Shown: positions 11,336-22,883, numbered from the stretch's first letter. The stretch: 64,000 nucleotides of DNA from Phytophthora quininea (GCA_011947345.1 JAAVTG010000179.1:62001-126000); one strand, 5' to 3'. A program made the numbers and translations. Notes: generated by a model not told the origin, from the sequence alone.

Positions 11336-12941
11336 TGTGGTGATGCTGATTTGGATTTTCTATGGGTAGCAATCCCCGCGTTGTGATTGGTTGGATTTTA
11401 ACTTAGTGGATGAGTGGTTGTGGAGACGTGTGACCAGTTGGGACAAGGCTGTGGCGGGAGTCCTACCAAGGATGGTCCCTAGGTTTCGGAAGCCTGCGTC
11501 GGGAGTATGTAAATCCCGAAACGCACTGGAGGCTCGGTCCGAAGCCGCACCTCGTCCGTCAGCAAGTGTCCAAGAGTGGGCGTAAATCACATTGAGGGAA
11601 CGTATCTCCTCTGTGACTTGTGTAGCCTTGGCCCCAAAGCGCACGATGAGTGTGACGCTAAGGGCTCCCAAGACCTAGTCTCTCCCCCAACAAAGCACGT
11701 GTTACACAACACACTACGTTTCCAAGAAGTTGCTACGCTCGATGGAAGTGGATTTCCCGATACGCTAGGACTCTGGAACCGGATTCGGCATCCTGGACGC
11801 AGATTGGCGTTTCAGGATGACCAATCCCTGAACCGTGGTTCTGGATGTATGAGGTTGTGGAAGTCCCTTTACAAACATCAAGTGAAGAATCAATCCCCAG
11901 TGCGAGTGATGTGGAGCACCTGGAGTTGAAGTTGCGAGAGGTCACCCCGTTTGGGAAACTTGACCCCCATTGAGCAATGGAGATGCTCCAGGATTGCGCA
12001 CCCAGTGATTACTCCATAGTCGGACCAAGTCACTTACGCCGTCCATATTCAAGTCAAGATATTGTCAGAAGATTGTTCAAGATTCGTACTTAGTATTGCA
12101 TAGCTAGTTTGTATGAGATTTTAACAGAGTTCGATTTCCCCCAAGTGCTCAAGTGCTCCGAGGAAGCGGAGGCCGCATTGGGCGTTAAGGGCACCTTGGC
12201 TTAGGGACTAGCCTCGCGTGGAACTCCCCCGTGTTCAAGTCCAGTTGGGAAGGGGAGTTCTAGGGCGTGACGCTCCTGGATTGACCCCGACCCATTCCAT
12301 ATCCTAGCTGGGCCGTCAGTACATCCGGGCGTCACCCATTTTATATTGACCTGACCGTCTTGTGTGGCTGGATAGCAGTGACCACCAGGGCGTTGACACT
12401 AACTGCGTTGTGAATCGACTGACCTAGGGTTTGTAACCGAGTGCTGTATCTGTTGCTCCACGAGGAGCTGGTGCGCGAACGTCGGGGTGTTCGAGACCTT
12501 CCAGGTGTCCCGAACCGCATACGCCCCATCGATCCTGGACGAGGACCCACCACCCGAGGGTCCAAAAGAATAAGTGGTGGCTGCATATCGGTATCGAACT
12601 CTATATTGTTAATTGTTATCTTGTACAAGGTTTGGCTGTGTGGTCCTGGAGTGCGACCACAAGCTACCTTCTAACTCTTCTAACCCGCTCTCTATAGCAA
12701 GCGCGTTCGGGGAACTCCCGAACCGCAGTACTAACCTACCCGTTACCTGTATCCTGAGCAGGTGTCCTCCCTGGTCGTCGAGTCCAGCGATTCGAACCCT
12801 TAGGGATTGCACACAAGGTACACGCCAACGGTTCCAGGTTGCTCAAGGGCCTTCTGGAACCGCTACCCCCGCAGACCAGTTCATTCGGGTCGCGCCACTG
12901 TACACCCCCTGGGCGCAAGTTTTTCACCGAGCTTCGCCACA
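11336..12941 (+). repeat. 5' LTR, 1606 bp
   Basis: It begins TGTGG and ends CCACA, and is followed two bases on by a tRNA-complementary primer site. It matches the reverse complement of 36221-37825 along its whole length. By eye I found only one substitution (position 11607, T here and C there) and one extra C near 12909, so the pair is very young. Open frames inside it are not genes. Confidence 0.93.
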
Positions 12942-12943
12942 GC

Positions 12944-12968
12944 TGGTGCGCGTGCCCGGATTCGAACC
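12944..12968 (+). other. Primer binding site
   Basis: The 25 bases start TGGTGCGCGTGCCC and continue into the complement of a T-arm (GGATTCGAACC). The complement is therefore a tRNA 3' end including CCA and the TTCGAAT loop. The tRNA species is not identified. The site marks the LTR before it as a 5' LTR. Confidence 0.85.
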
Positions 12969-13047
12969 AGGGATTTCACCGCTTTAGGAATCTATACTGG
13001 TTCCGGGTTTCAAGTACTGCAGTTGCTAGCCTCCTAACGATCTAGTT

Positions 13048-14493
13048 ATGGTGGGCGCAACGGAAGAGAAGAAGGAGGGACGTGAGGACGAAGGTCGCGG
13101 TGAGGCGACACGTCAGTCACGTCGAGTTCAAGGCCAAGCGCCGGAGGAAGTCAAGGACCTCGATCAGCTGATGAGGGACAACCGAAGGCGGAAGGCAAGT
13201 CTGAGGACTCAGAAGTCCGAGGCTCAGGATCAAGGCGATCCAGAACCCGAAGATCCGGACGCACCTGGTGTGTCGTTTGGAGGAGGGTCTGGATGTGCCG
13301 CATCCAGAGCTGGAGGCAGAGAGTGCTCAGGCGGAGCAGGCCGAGGGCGAGAGTCCAAAGCCAGCTGAGGCGTCACAGGAAGGCGCCGTCATGGCAGAGT
13401 CCCCGACGGGGTTAGTGGGTTCCGACCCTCCTCCGACGGGAACGGGAGCTGATACGTCGATTTCGACGTTGGCTCTCGTGGAAGAGAAGTCTCGGTTCCA
13501 GGATGCACAGCCGTCCCCGGAACCGCAGCCGCGTCCGGAACCGGTTTCAGAACCGATGGAGTCGACCCTAAGTCAGACTCCGGCGCGTCGGAAATCGGGT
13601 CAGTTCAGACTCTAAGTCCAAGTCAGCTTCGCGCTGAGGAAGACGTGGAGATGACGCACGCCAACCCGGAGGAGGACTCCGAACAGATCTATGTCGGTGA
13701 TCAAGTCAAGTACTGGGAGCTCTATGCCCCCGGCGTAGTGACCCCGCACAACGTGGCCTTCACTTGGCCAAATCCCCGACCGGATTCAACTCCGTGGTTG
13801 GAACAAGCGCTGGCTACCCAGAGTTTCCTGACGTCCAAGATGCAGGGAGGGGCCCGGGGCGTTACGTGGCTTCGCGCTCTGAACCCGCATCGTTGGAGCA
13901 TGGGTCTGGCTGAGGATGTCGCGGGTGTGCAGGTTGACCTGGACCGGTTTACGGCTCGAGAGTGTACTGCCGTGCTACAGACTTTGCTCTTCGGAGCTGG
14001 TTTCAGATTCGTCAATCTGGTTCCGGAGTGGTCAGAGACAAGGGCAGCCGCGCTCCCGGAGCCGGCAGTGAAGAGTCTCGCCCGGGTCGTCCTGAATCAT
14101 CTCGCGACGGAACTCATCGAGTGGAGGAAGCTGATTGCAGGTGTCCAGCATCGGATTGTTCCCATCTTGGAAGCGTCTTCGACGCACGCCAAGACTGAGG
14201 AAGCACTTGCACCAGCAACTGAAAACACGTGGGACGAGGAGATGGCTGAGGCTATGGACGTTGAAGATGCTGAGACTCTGGGTTTCGAGTTCGCAACGAG
14301 GTTTGCCTTCAGCGGCCTTCAAGCGAGGCGAAGCAAGGAGCCCTCAGACGCTGAGACTCAATCGTCCGCCAACCCGTCCCAGACGGCGTTGACTCAGGCG
14401 TCGCCGATGTCGGCTGACCCGTCGACAGGGGCGTCCAGCCTAGTTACAGGAATTGCCCGTCTGGGGATACGCGAGGGTGCTCAAAGGCGCTGA
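13048..14493 (+). pseudogene. Leader/N-terminal gag region of the large gypsy element
   Basis: Three frames cover this stretch: 13048-13368 and 13268-13615 (acidic, Glu/Pro/Ser-rich, low complexity) and 13645-14493, a 282-residue frame with a globular-looking middle (VKYWELYAPGVVTPHNVAF, WLRALNPHRWSMGLAEDV). No known domain is recognised. The position between primer site and gag suggests an N-terminal gag extension or an extra ORF before gag. The switch near 13300 looks like an indel. Confidence 0.5.
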
Positions 14494-14594
14494 CTCCGAG
14501 GGCATATCCAGTCCCGAGCTCGGTAGGCCCGACGGGAGATTCCGAGTCGTGGCCCAGCTCCCGGACTCCTGGGGATAGTTCCGGATCGTCGTCC

Positions 14595-15833
14595 TTGATG
14601 TCGACAGGTCACGATGCGGGAGCACATATGTCGTACTCTGTCCCAGCCGGCCGGGCGTTGACCGCTCGGGGTATTGCTGGACCGGATGGGAGCGATATGG
14701 GAGGTGTCTTCACTCGTACTGTGTATCACGACACACGGCCCTTGCACGCTCCGGTTCACAATGCTCCAGAGGACCCAACCCATGCAGGCGTTACGGGTCC
14801 GGGATCCAGCCCCGGCGGAGAGAGGGCAGATGAACAAGATAGGCCTCGCCGAGATTACCCGGAGAGCACTAGAGGTGACGCACGTTCTGAGCGCACTCAT
14901 CGGTCTCGGAGGTCTACTCATTCAGGGACCTCCCGCCATGGCTCAGAGACTTCTCGTGCCTCGGGGTCGTCCCAGATCGCACTGAATCTGATGCGGCAGG
15001 AGCAGGAGAAGATGGAGCAGATGCGGAAGGACGCAGAGCTGGAACGTCAGCAGGCTCGTGAGAGCCAACGGCAGTTTCAGGAGGAGCAGCAACGCCAGAT
15101 GCAGCAGTTCATGAATAACTTGCTCGCATCTCAACAACCTGCTCCTGTTGCGATCCAGCCCGCTGCACCTCGAGGTGCGGATCCAGAGGTTCTCTTGCAG
15201 CAGGAACGCGAGGCCATGCGGGTCGCGTTCGAACGGAATTGGCAGGAGCGACAGGCCCAAGCCGATGCCGAACGTGTCCGGGTGGAAGCAGAGCGTATCA
15301 AGGCTGAGACACTGGAACGTCAGAAGCTGGCCGCGCAAGCCGAACAGCGCCGTCTTCAGGACCAAGCCCGGCAACGAGAATTGGCCGAGCAGGTTCGCGC
15401 CGCTGAACAACTCGTGCGGGAGGCTCAGGAGTGGGCCAGCTCCAAACCGGAGCCGGCACCTGGAGTTCAGGATGTCGACGAGCTTCTGCAACGTGAACGC
15501 GAGCGGCTAGCCGTCCAGTTCGAAGACCAGTGGAAGAAGGCTGAGATGGCGCGGGAATCGCGTGCTGAAGCTGAGCGTGCTCAATGGGTCGAAGAGATCA
15601 CACAGGGACTGTCGGCTCAGATGGCATCTGTCCAACGTGAACGCGAAGCCGAACGCGAGGCGGCGCTAACGCTCCAGAAGTTCCAGGCCAGTCAAATCCG
15701 CGATCTTCGGGCGACGTTGTCCCAAGTTCAGGGGCTCGTGCAACTCCGACCCCTGATTCCGCAACTGGCCACGCCCAGTCGACGCACGCAACAACCTCTG
15801 CCTCTGCGCAGGGTGCGCATGCGTCTTCAGTGA
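14595..15833 (+). CDS. Coiled-coil gag segment
   Basis: The 412-residue frame is rich in Gln, Glu, Arg and Ala from about residue 130 on. The heptad-like pattern (QEEQQRQMQQFMNNLLASQQ, ERQAQADAERVRVEAERIKA) predicts a long coiled coil. It most likely belongs to the structural gag polyprotein, since the next frame continues with gag-like sequence. A frame change near 15720-15780 leads on into the segment that follows; the apparent start of that segment at 15830 is not an ATG. Confidence 0.6.
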   Translation: MMSTGHDAGAHMSYSVPAGRALTARGIAGPDGSDMGGVFTRTVYHDTRPLHAPVHNAPEDPTHAGVTGPGSSPGGERADEQDRPRRDYPESTRGDARSERTHRSRRSTHSGTSRHGSETSRASGSSQIALNLMRQEQEKMEQMRKDAELERQQARESQRQFQEEQQRQMQQFMNNLLASQQPAPVAIQPAAPRGADPEVLLQQEREAMRVAFERNWQERQAQADAERVRVEAERIKAETLERQKLAAQAEQRRLQDQARQRELAEQVRAAEQLVREAQEWASSKPEPAPGVQDVDELLQRERERLAVQFEDQWKKAEMARESRAEAERAQWVEEITQGLSAQMASVQREREAEREAALTLQKFQASQIRDLRATLSQVQGLVQLRPLIPQLATPSRRTQQPLPLRRVRMRLQ

Positions 15834-17354
15834 TCAAGACGGAGCCAGCTGCAGTAGGGGGACATGCCCTGAAGACAGAGGCGGCGTTGAAGGCGGAGCC
15901 CACAGCTCCTGGAGGCGCGAAGAACTCGGCCTCCGCGTCGAAGAAGCAGACTGTGCACTCGTCCAAGAAGGGGGACAAAACATCTGGTACCAAGAAGTCC
16001 AAGAAGGGATCAGATCCTCCATCTGATTCTGATCCTGAGTCTGATCCCAGTTCAAGTTCTGGAGACGACTGGGCCGACGGAAACGGCCCCAGTTCTAGTG
16101 ACTCGGACAGCAGCATCGATGGGAATACGGGCGTAGTGGCGTCCCAGACTGGAGGTGACCGGACAGTTTGGAGTTATCGACCTTTCATCAACTTCAATGC
16201 AGTCGAAGTGTTCAACCAGAATGCTTCCTTGGAAGACCGTGTTGGGTGGTGGGAACGTTTCAAGGACATCGCTATGCAAGGTGTATGGAACGAGGCGATG
16301 AGGATCCGCCAACTCCGGAATCGGCTGCCAGCGACACTCAGAGACTGGTTCACTCAGCTCCCAAAACGGGTTCGCACTAGTTGGAGGGAGTTGAAGAGGC
16401 AGTTCCGGAGAAGGTATTGCCGGGCCCGGGGACGTATGCAGAACGCTATTACACGATGCGCATGAAATCTGGAGAAACGGCGTTGGAGTTCCTTTATCGT
16501 CTCAATGCAGTAGGCATTAAAGCCGGCATCCCGTTCCAGACCAAGGCCTCATCGAGAGAGCGGCACATTCGGAGATTCATCAAGAAGCTGACAGACAAGG
16601 AAGTGAAGATTGCGCTACAAGGTCAACGCTTCAAGAGGGTCAAAGATGTGGAACATGCCATACGACGACATGAGGATGTGTGGAGTGAGGAAGGCTACGA
16701 TGAAGAACCACCGCGTCCCGGGCGCGATTTTCGTGGTGACAATCTCAACCGAGATCGCTACAGACCCAAGAACACGAAGCATGCCTTTGTGACTCAGAGT
16801 GCGAGTTCTGTACCCGATCTCGATGAGGAGCGTCACGTAACGTTCTCGGATCCGCCCGATGGTGATGAAGCGCCAAATCCGGACTCGGGATCCGCCCGAG
16901 ACCCGGGTCCGAGCGTCGGGGAGGACGAGTTCAACCAGATGGTGTACCGCGCAATGGAGAACGCAGGATGGCGATCTCCGGGGAGCAGTCTAGGTTGCGT
17001 CAAGATTCCCGTCCCACCCGACAGGGCCAGACACCTCCGCGTCGGGAGAACCCATTCCGGGATGAAGTCTGCGCCAACTGTCAGGGTCGTGGACATACGA
17101 CTGACAACTGCTGGCAGGATATGATATGTGACCAATGCGGATCCAAGGGACACCCAGCACGCCGCTGTTGGGTGAAGCCATGTATCGTTTGTGGACTCTA
17201 TCACCGTGTCGAAGCCTGTGAAGAGCTGAAGGTGCTGAAGAACATGGGAGAGCTCGCTCGCCAAGGTGCGCTTGAAGACCTACCTGTCGAACTCCGGAAT
17301 CGCCTTTCCGGAATCGCTGAGGCCGATCCTGGGGAGACACCGTTAAACCACTAA
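15830..17354 (+). pseudogene. Gag core with two CCHC zinc knuckles
   Basis: An acidic Ser/Asp linker is followed by a retrotransposon gag core (GWWERFKDIAMQGVWNEAMR, LPATLRDWFTQLPKR, SWRELKRQFRRRYC, then SGETALEFLYRLNAVGIKAG). It ends with two zinc knuckles, CANCQGRGHTTDNC and CDQCGSKGHPARRC (about 17070-17175). Gag packages the element RNA. The core changes frame near 16430, and the knuckles are in a third frame after about 16970. Each shift is a single indel. Confidence 0.8.
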
Positions 17355-17404
17355 GCCCGCTGGATGGGGATCCAGAACGCGTCGGGCTTGAGAAAACCCC
17401 AAGA

Positions 17405-18460
17405 TTGTGTGTCTTAGCGTACGTAGGCCCCGAGCTGAGAGAACAAAACCCAATCCAAGATAACGACCCACAATGCATGAAAGTAGTTCAAGATCCGACC
17501 AACAAGTCCCGTTCCAGGGTTCTGCTAGCAAGCCCAGATGCCGAAGATTTCGGTCCGGAAGGGCCAGTTGAGTTCCTCCTGCGTCCAGGAGAACGGTACG
17601 GGTGGTGGGTCGATCATGAACCTGAAAGCAAACGGGAGGTTGCCTATGTGCATGGAGCTGTGAACGATCACCGAACCCCTATAATGCTGGATTCGTGTGC
17701 GACCGTAAGTATGTTGAGTCTCGACTTTGCGCGTAAGCTCGGACTCAAACTCCGGTCGCGGAAACCACTGAGGGTGACGGGGTTGGGAGGAATCCCGACC
17801 TATATCACAGCTTGTGCTCAGGTAAAGATAACGCTCGGTTTGAGAGTTGTCTATGTCTTGGAATTGTTGGTTGCGAATATCGGCGACGGGGTCGACGTGC
17901 TCCTAGGAATGGACTTCATGTTCTGTGCTGGAGTGAGGCTGTCGATCCGGGAAGGGCTGGTACAACTCCCAGACGAGGAAGTGTTGGTGATGTACAGCGA
18001 CCCGGTTCGACGCCCGGGACAAGCTATTCCGGTGACTCCGTTGGAGTCTCTGTATCTGAATCCGGGTGAGTCGGCTAAAGTCCAGATCCGGTACGGGCAA
18101 TCCAATCCCCAGCGCGAAGTTGTGTGGGCTGGGAGAGGAAACCGGTGGGTGACTTCCATCTTATATGCAGCGAAGTCCTGGCCAGTGACCGTAAAGATTG
18201 TGAATGTCTCGGATCGGAGGATATGGATAGATTCCCAAACTGCTGTGGCGTATATCGTAGAGTATGGATCGTTCCCGACCGGTCGATTTGTGCGGCCTGG
18301 CTCGAAACGATATGAAGAGTGGCAACACTTGATCTATGAGAATACAGTTTCAGCGCAGGCTCGGTTAAGGATCGAGAGACGGGAACAGATGGAGAGGGCC
18401 GCTCGGGAGCCGGAGCCCCGTGTGTCGAGAAGCCTGAGTATGGCTGGCCCAAGCAGATAA
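17405..18460 (+). CDS. Aspartic protease of the large gypsy element
   Basis: The 351-residue frame holds a retropepsin-like fold: IMLDSCATVSMLS (the active-site triplet reads D-S-C instead of the usual D-S/T-G), then VTGLGGIPTYI and VDVLLGMDFMF. It would process the gag-pol polyprotein. The unusual third residue of the triplet may be inactivating. It overlaps the start of the next frame by one base (TAATG), which may be an indel or a real recoding site. Confidence 0.75.
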   Translation: MCVLAYVGPELREQNPIQDNDPQCMKVVQDPTNKSRSRVLLASPDAEDFGPEGPVEFLLRPGERYGWWVDHEPESKREVAYVHGAVNDHRTPIMLDSCATVSMLSLDFARKLGLKLRSRKPLRVTGLGGIPTYITACAQVKITLGLRVVYVLELLVANIGDGVDVLLGMDFMFCAGVRLSIREGLVQLPDEEVLVMYSDPVRRPGQAIPVTPLESLYLNPGESAKVQIRYGQSNPQREVVWAGRGNRWVTSILYAAKSWPVTVKIVNVSDRRIWIDSQTAVAYIVEYGSFPTGRFVRPGSKRYEEWQHLIYENTVSAQARLRIERREQMERAAREPEPRVSRSLSMAGPSR

Positions 18461-20825
18461 TGCTACGACCGGTTTCGGGTGCATCTCAAGTACGCATTGC
18501 TAGGCTCCATGAACCGCCTTCATCCAAGTCGAGGGAATTGGCTGATGCCTCTACCCAGACGGAGCCACCAAAGTGTGTGAGTGTGCAGTGTGGCACAGGA
18601 GATATGAATCCAGAGGCGACCAATGTGAAGACTCTTGGATCACAGGTGGAGAACCAGGGTGAAGATTCGGAGTCAAGAGATGAGGATGTTGAATGTGCCG
18701 TGGTCTCCAATCTCGCCGAGGCCGGTTCGGAGATCGATGACTTCCCCGTGTGTATCGGTACTCCGCTCGAGAAGCTGGAGGAAGAGTATGCTCGGTGTAT
18801 GCGAGTGACTTCAGAAGAGTTGGATCTGGAACCTGCGGTTTACCTCCGAGAGGGTGGCGAACTCATGGAGCAGTTGCGAGATGAATTAGCCATGCTTCCT
18901 GAATTAGAGGATCTGAGCCCGCAGTGCGACATCAGCACTGCCGACGTAGGAGTCCCAGGATCCACTACTCCGGAAATGGAGAAGAAGCTGAGAGACATCT
19001 TGGAACGGCATCGCTCGATCTTCTTGGGTGATGGAAACGCTGCCCCCGCTCCAGCGCGAGGTGTCGTTTGTGATCTGGATGTTGGGGATGCGAAGCCGGT
19101 CGCACAACGTGCGAGGCAGATAGCACCTCATCTTCTGGTGAAGGTCTACGAACTGCTGAAGAAATTGTTGGAAACAGGGTTGATTGAGTTTTCTGAGTCT
19201 GCGTGGGCATCCCCGATCGTGATCGTCCTGAAGAAGACTGGTGTGGACATCCGGATGTGTATTGACTATCGACTGGTGAACAGCTTCATCAAGTTGATGA
19301 GTTATCCACTACCTCTAATTGACGACCTGTTGATAGGGTTTGAACATGCGATGTGGTTCATGAGTCTCGACATGGCCAGCGGTTTCTGGGCGATCCTGAT
19401 GACTGAGAGAGCCAAGCTGATCTCGGCTTTTATCTGCCCATTCGGGCACTTCCAGTGGATCCGGATGCCGTTCGGTCTCAAAAATGCTCCGCTGATTTAC
19501 CAGTGTGTGATCAACAACTGCCTTTGGGGGTTGTTCGACTCACGCCGGATGAGGAACGGCTGGTGGATTCGGAGGTGCTAGAGTTTCTGGGCCTGAATGC
19601 AGACTCAGAACTCACCGCATCCACAGTGCCTGCGCTGTCTGAGCAGATGACTGTGTTTCGGCGCAGCATCCCGATGCCATCCCATGTGGGCCCAGTGTTG
19701 GGACGAAGTTCGTATATTGACGACATCGCACACGGAGCCGTGACCTGGGATGAGCTCTGCGAAGATCTGAATGCATTGCTGTTCCGACTCCGATACTGGA
19801 GCATATCGGTCAGCCTTCCTAAGAGCGAGTTCGGGAAATTAACGATCCCGTATTTGTCTCACGAGATCAACGCAGAGGGAATTCGAGCGACTCCGAAGAT
19901 CGCGAAGGGCGTCCAGGATCTGCCATTCCCGAGCACTCTGAAGGGCGTGCAATCTTTCCTGGGAAGCCTCAATTACTACAACAAGTTTATTGAGGACCTC
20001 CCGGTGATCGCTGCGGTACTTTACGAGCTGACCGATGACCAAGTGCGCTCAGGTCGAGACTTAACCCGGGCTCGGGAAGCGTTCGAGATCCTGAAGCGGA
20101 AGATTGTGTCGACACCGCTGTTGAGGCACCCTGACCGCTCCAAGCAGTATGTGGTAATCCCGCATGCAAACCCTTGGGCAGCATGCGCTGTCCTGGGTCA
20201 AGAGTATGATGGGGTGATCCAGCCGGTGCGGTTCACGGGGCGCGTCCTGAATGATTTCGAGACAAGGTATCACATCGCGGAGAAGGAAGTGTTGGCGATA
20301 CTACGAGTCCTGGAACTGTTCAGGCCGCTTTTGTCGGACACCCAATTTCCGGTTGTGGTCTATACCCGCTTCTCGGTTCTGAAGTGGCTGTTGAACTCTA
20401 ATACCGCAGACGGGAGATGTCTTCGGTGGGGGCTGGAGCTTTCCAAGCGCTCGTTAGAAATTCGGCGGATACAGCGAGATGAAGATGGCTTAGCGGCAAT
20501 CCTCGGCGCAGGCATAACCCCACGCGAGCATCTGGATGCTGTTGCTGAAGAACTCATTCCGGTCAAGGGGCGGGTCAAGCCCCCATCCCCGATCAGCGTG
20601 GAGATGCTGGAGTCTGATTACAGAGGGGTGGTTCTGAGTTTCGACGGAGCCGCCAAAATCTCGTCCCGGAAAGGGAGTTGTGGCTGCATCTTGTGGCAAC
20701 TCCCAGGCTGGAAGGCGTTGGCGGCGCGGGGATACTTGCTGGAAGACGTGACGGTGAATGATGCTGAGTATCATGGACTGCTGAGGGTCTGGATCTCGCG
20801 TTCGAAGCTGAGATCCAAGAACTGA
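18460..20825 (+). pseudogene. Reverse transcriptase and first RNase H
   Basis: The frame 18460-19581 carries the palm and fingers (ASPIVIVLKKTGVDIRMCID, WFMSLDMASGFWAILM, RMPFGLKNAP). After a missing base in the G run near 19525-19535 the frame 19455-20825 continues with SSYIDDIAHG (the YxDD box, 19710-19727), the thumb (GVQSFLGSLNYYNKFIED) and a gypsy-type RNase H (ETRYHIAEKEVLAILRVLEL). The homopolymer indel is the only break inside RT. Together they would copy element RNA into DNA. Confidence 0.88.
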
Positions 20826-21021
20826 TCGTGGTTGGAGACTCTCGCCTTGTGATCCAACAAGCACAAGGTTTGATTAACTGCAATCAGCCCAATCTTCAAC
20901 GCAGGCTGGCGGAATATGAGGTATCCAAGCTGAGGTTCAAGTCCCTGCGCTTGGTACACGTGAAGCGCGAATACAACCAGGCGGCAGACTATCTGACCTC
21001 GAAGACGTTAATGTTGGATCA
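20596..21021 (+). pseudogene. Second, archaeal-type RNase H domain
   Basis: After the usual RNase H comes another: VVLSFDGAAKISSRKGSCGC, VNDAEYHGLLR, then in a new frame from about 20826 VVGDSRLVIQQAQG and VKREYNQAADYLTS. The spacing of acidic residues (D, E, D, D) fits ribonuclease HI of the archaeal/plant-like type. A second RNase H of this kind is established knowledge for some oomycete and plant Ty3/gypsy lineages. The frame change near 20800-20826 breaks it here. Confidence 0.75.
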
Positions 21022-22414
21022 GACATGGAAGGTTGAGGATCCTGAGGAGCTCACACACTTGGAGGTGGTTTCCAAGATCCCAGAGAAGCTGATGAAGTCG
21101 GAGCCGAGGTCTGGGAGCCAAGATCCAAGTCCTGAGGCTCTGACTCCTGCTGCCAAGGTTTTGGTAGCTGTGATTCGTGGACGAGAACGCGAAGCGGACC
21201 CGGATGGTGAATCTGCGTCCCCGCTCGAAACTCGAGAGGAGAGGTGGCGACGCATTCAGGTACATCAAGATGGCGATGAGCAGCTCATGCGAATCAAGAA
21301 GTACCTGAAGGGTGACCTGCAAGACTACTCTCGAGCTCAAGTCAAAAAGATCGCCAAAGTTGCGGATCAGTATGTCTTAGACTCGAGAGGGGTCCTGTAT
21401 CGCTTGAGCTCTCCAACACGCGAACGGCCCCGAAACAGAGGTTCAGAGTTGCGACTAGTGGTTCCGGAGCCGCTGCGTCCAGACATATTACACTACGCGC
21501 ACGAAGACTATCAGGGTGGACACCAAGGTATATCTCGAACGTATGAAAAATTACGATCAGAATACTATTGGCCACGAATGTACGCTGATGTGGAAGTCTT
21601 TGTCAAGGAATGTCTGGATTGCGCGTCCGCCAAGGGGCGACCTCCGAATCCGGGCCCCTCACCTGGAAACATTGAGCCACGACGCCCGTTCGAGGTCGTC
21701 TCTATGGACTTTGTGACACACATGCCGAAATCTGAACGTGGAAATACTTTCCTGTTATTGTTCCAAGACACGTTTTCAGGATACGTCATGTGCAAACCCA
21801 TGAGCTCGACCACGGCACAAGACGTCGCAGAGGCATACGAGGAGTGTGTGTTCCGGAGATTCGGCGCCAGTTCGATGATTCGTCACGATCAGGATCCACG
21901 GTTCATGAGTGAGGTGTTCACCCGGTTCCGGGAAATGTTGGGCAGTAAGCAGAGAGCCACTCTCGCATATCGCCCCCAAGCCAATGGTCAGCAGGAACGT
22001 TCAGTCCAGACTGTCATGAGAGCGGTTCGGGCGTATGTTGCCGAAGAAGACCAGAGTGACTGGGACGATCATGCTGAGAGACTGATGTTTGCCCTCAACA
22101 CCTCTTTCGATGCGACCAGGCTGGATACGCCATTCTACCTGGTTCACGGTTGGGACGCGCAGGGGACGGTGTCCGCCATGCTGGGCCCCAGACCGTCTTC
22201 GATTTCAGAACGCAGTGCCTACGAGTGGAGACGTAAGTTGCAGCGCGACTATAGCTACGCTCAGGCTTGCGCTGCGAATCTCCAGAAGGAGGCGAAGCAC
22301 AAAGGTCGGAAGCCCAGACGCAGAAGTGGCGAGAACTTTCGGGACGCCTCAGGGCCGGATTCAAAGTCGGGGATGCAGTGTGGCTGTACATCCCAAAGGT
22401 GCAGCCCGGTTTGA
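20828..22414 (+). CDS. Integrase of the large gypsy element
   Basis: After the end of the second RNase H this frame holds a linker and then an HHCC zinc module (LHYAHEDYQGGHQGISRTYE, CLDCASAKG). The catalytic core follows with the three acidic residues in VSMDFVTHMP, IRHDQDPRFMS and ANGQQERSVQ. It would insert the cDNA into chromatin. The frame ends at 22414 after a shift; its natural continuation is the frame beginning near 22360, which carries the C-terminal targeting domain. Confidence 0.88.
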   Translation: MVGDSRLVIQQAQGLINCNQPNLQRRLAEYEVSKLRFKSLRLVHVKREYNQAADYLTSKTLMLDQTWKVEDPEELTHLEVVSKIPEKLMKSEPRSGSQDPSPEALTPAAKVLVAVIRGREREADPDGESASPLETREERWRRIQVHQDGDEQLMRIKKYLKGDLQDYSRAQVKKIAKVADQYVLDSRGVLYRLSSPTRERPRNRGSELRLVVPEPLRPDILHYAHEDYQGGHQGISRTYEKLRSEYYWPRMYADVEVFVKECLDCASAKGRPPNPGPSPGNIEPRRPFEVVSMDFVTHMPKSERGNTFLLLFQDTFSGYVMCKPMSSTTAQDVAEAYEECVFRRFGASSMIRHDQDPRFMSEVFTRFREMLGSKQRATLAYRPQANGQQERSVQTVMRAVRAYVAEEDQSDWDDHAERLMFALNTSFDATRLDTPFYLVHGWDAQGTVSAMLGPRPSSISERSAYEWRRKLQRDYSYAQACAANLQKEAKHKGRKPRRRSGENFRDASGPDSKSGMQCGCTSQRCSPV

Positions 22415-22883
22415 GTCGGAAGCTAGCCCATCTATGGCATGGTCCGTTTCGGATTGAGGAGATGCACGATGATTTCAGAGTCAAGCTTAAAGTGAGTGAT
22501 ACTGGTTATCGAGTAAATCCTTGGGTGCATGTGAGCCGCCTGAAACCACGGGCTCTGTTCCCAAAACGACCGAGTTCAGAAGCCGATGTGGAAGAAGACG
22601 ACGATTTCGATGCGGCGCTGCTACCGGAGGATAGTTGGGAACCCGACACCCAGAACGACGAGTATGAAGTGGAAAAATTCTGGATGTGCGATGGTTCAAA
22701 CGTACCCGAACAGCGAAGCGGGTCAAAGAATACCAGATCAAGTGGAAGGGTTACGACGAGACCGATTGGGTCCCCGTGTCACAGCTAAGTTGTGGTGCTC
22801 TCCTGTATGAGTTCAATCAAGGGGCGCGGGCAAGAGCTCGGTTCCGAGCCATGCAGGCAGGGGATGACTATCCAGGAGTGTAG
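22360..22883 (+). pseudogene. Integrase C-terminus with chromodomain
   Basis: The frame reads the integrase tail (GDAVWLYIPKVQPGLSRKLA, HLWHGPFRIEEMHDDFRVKL), then an acidic stretch and DEYEVEKFW. After another shift near 22690 it reads VKEYQIKWKGYDETDWVPVS. The last two blocks form a chromodomain, a module that binds modified histone tails and directs integration in chromoviruses. The final stop is at 22881-22883. Confidence 0.75.

Noticed and set aside
15598..16116. Minus-strand frames of 172 and 182 codons (15598-16116 and 14943-15491) as antisense genes
   Set aside because: They mirror the biased codons of the gag frames on the plus strand and have Ser/Pro/Leu-rich low-complexity translations typical of shadow frames.
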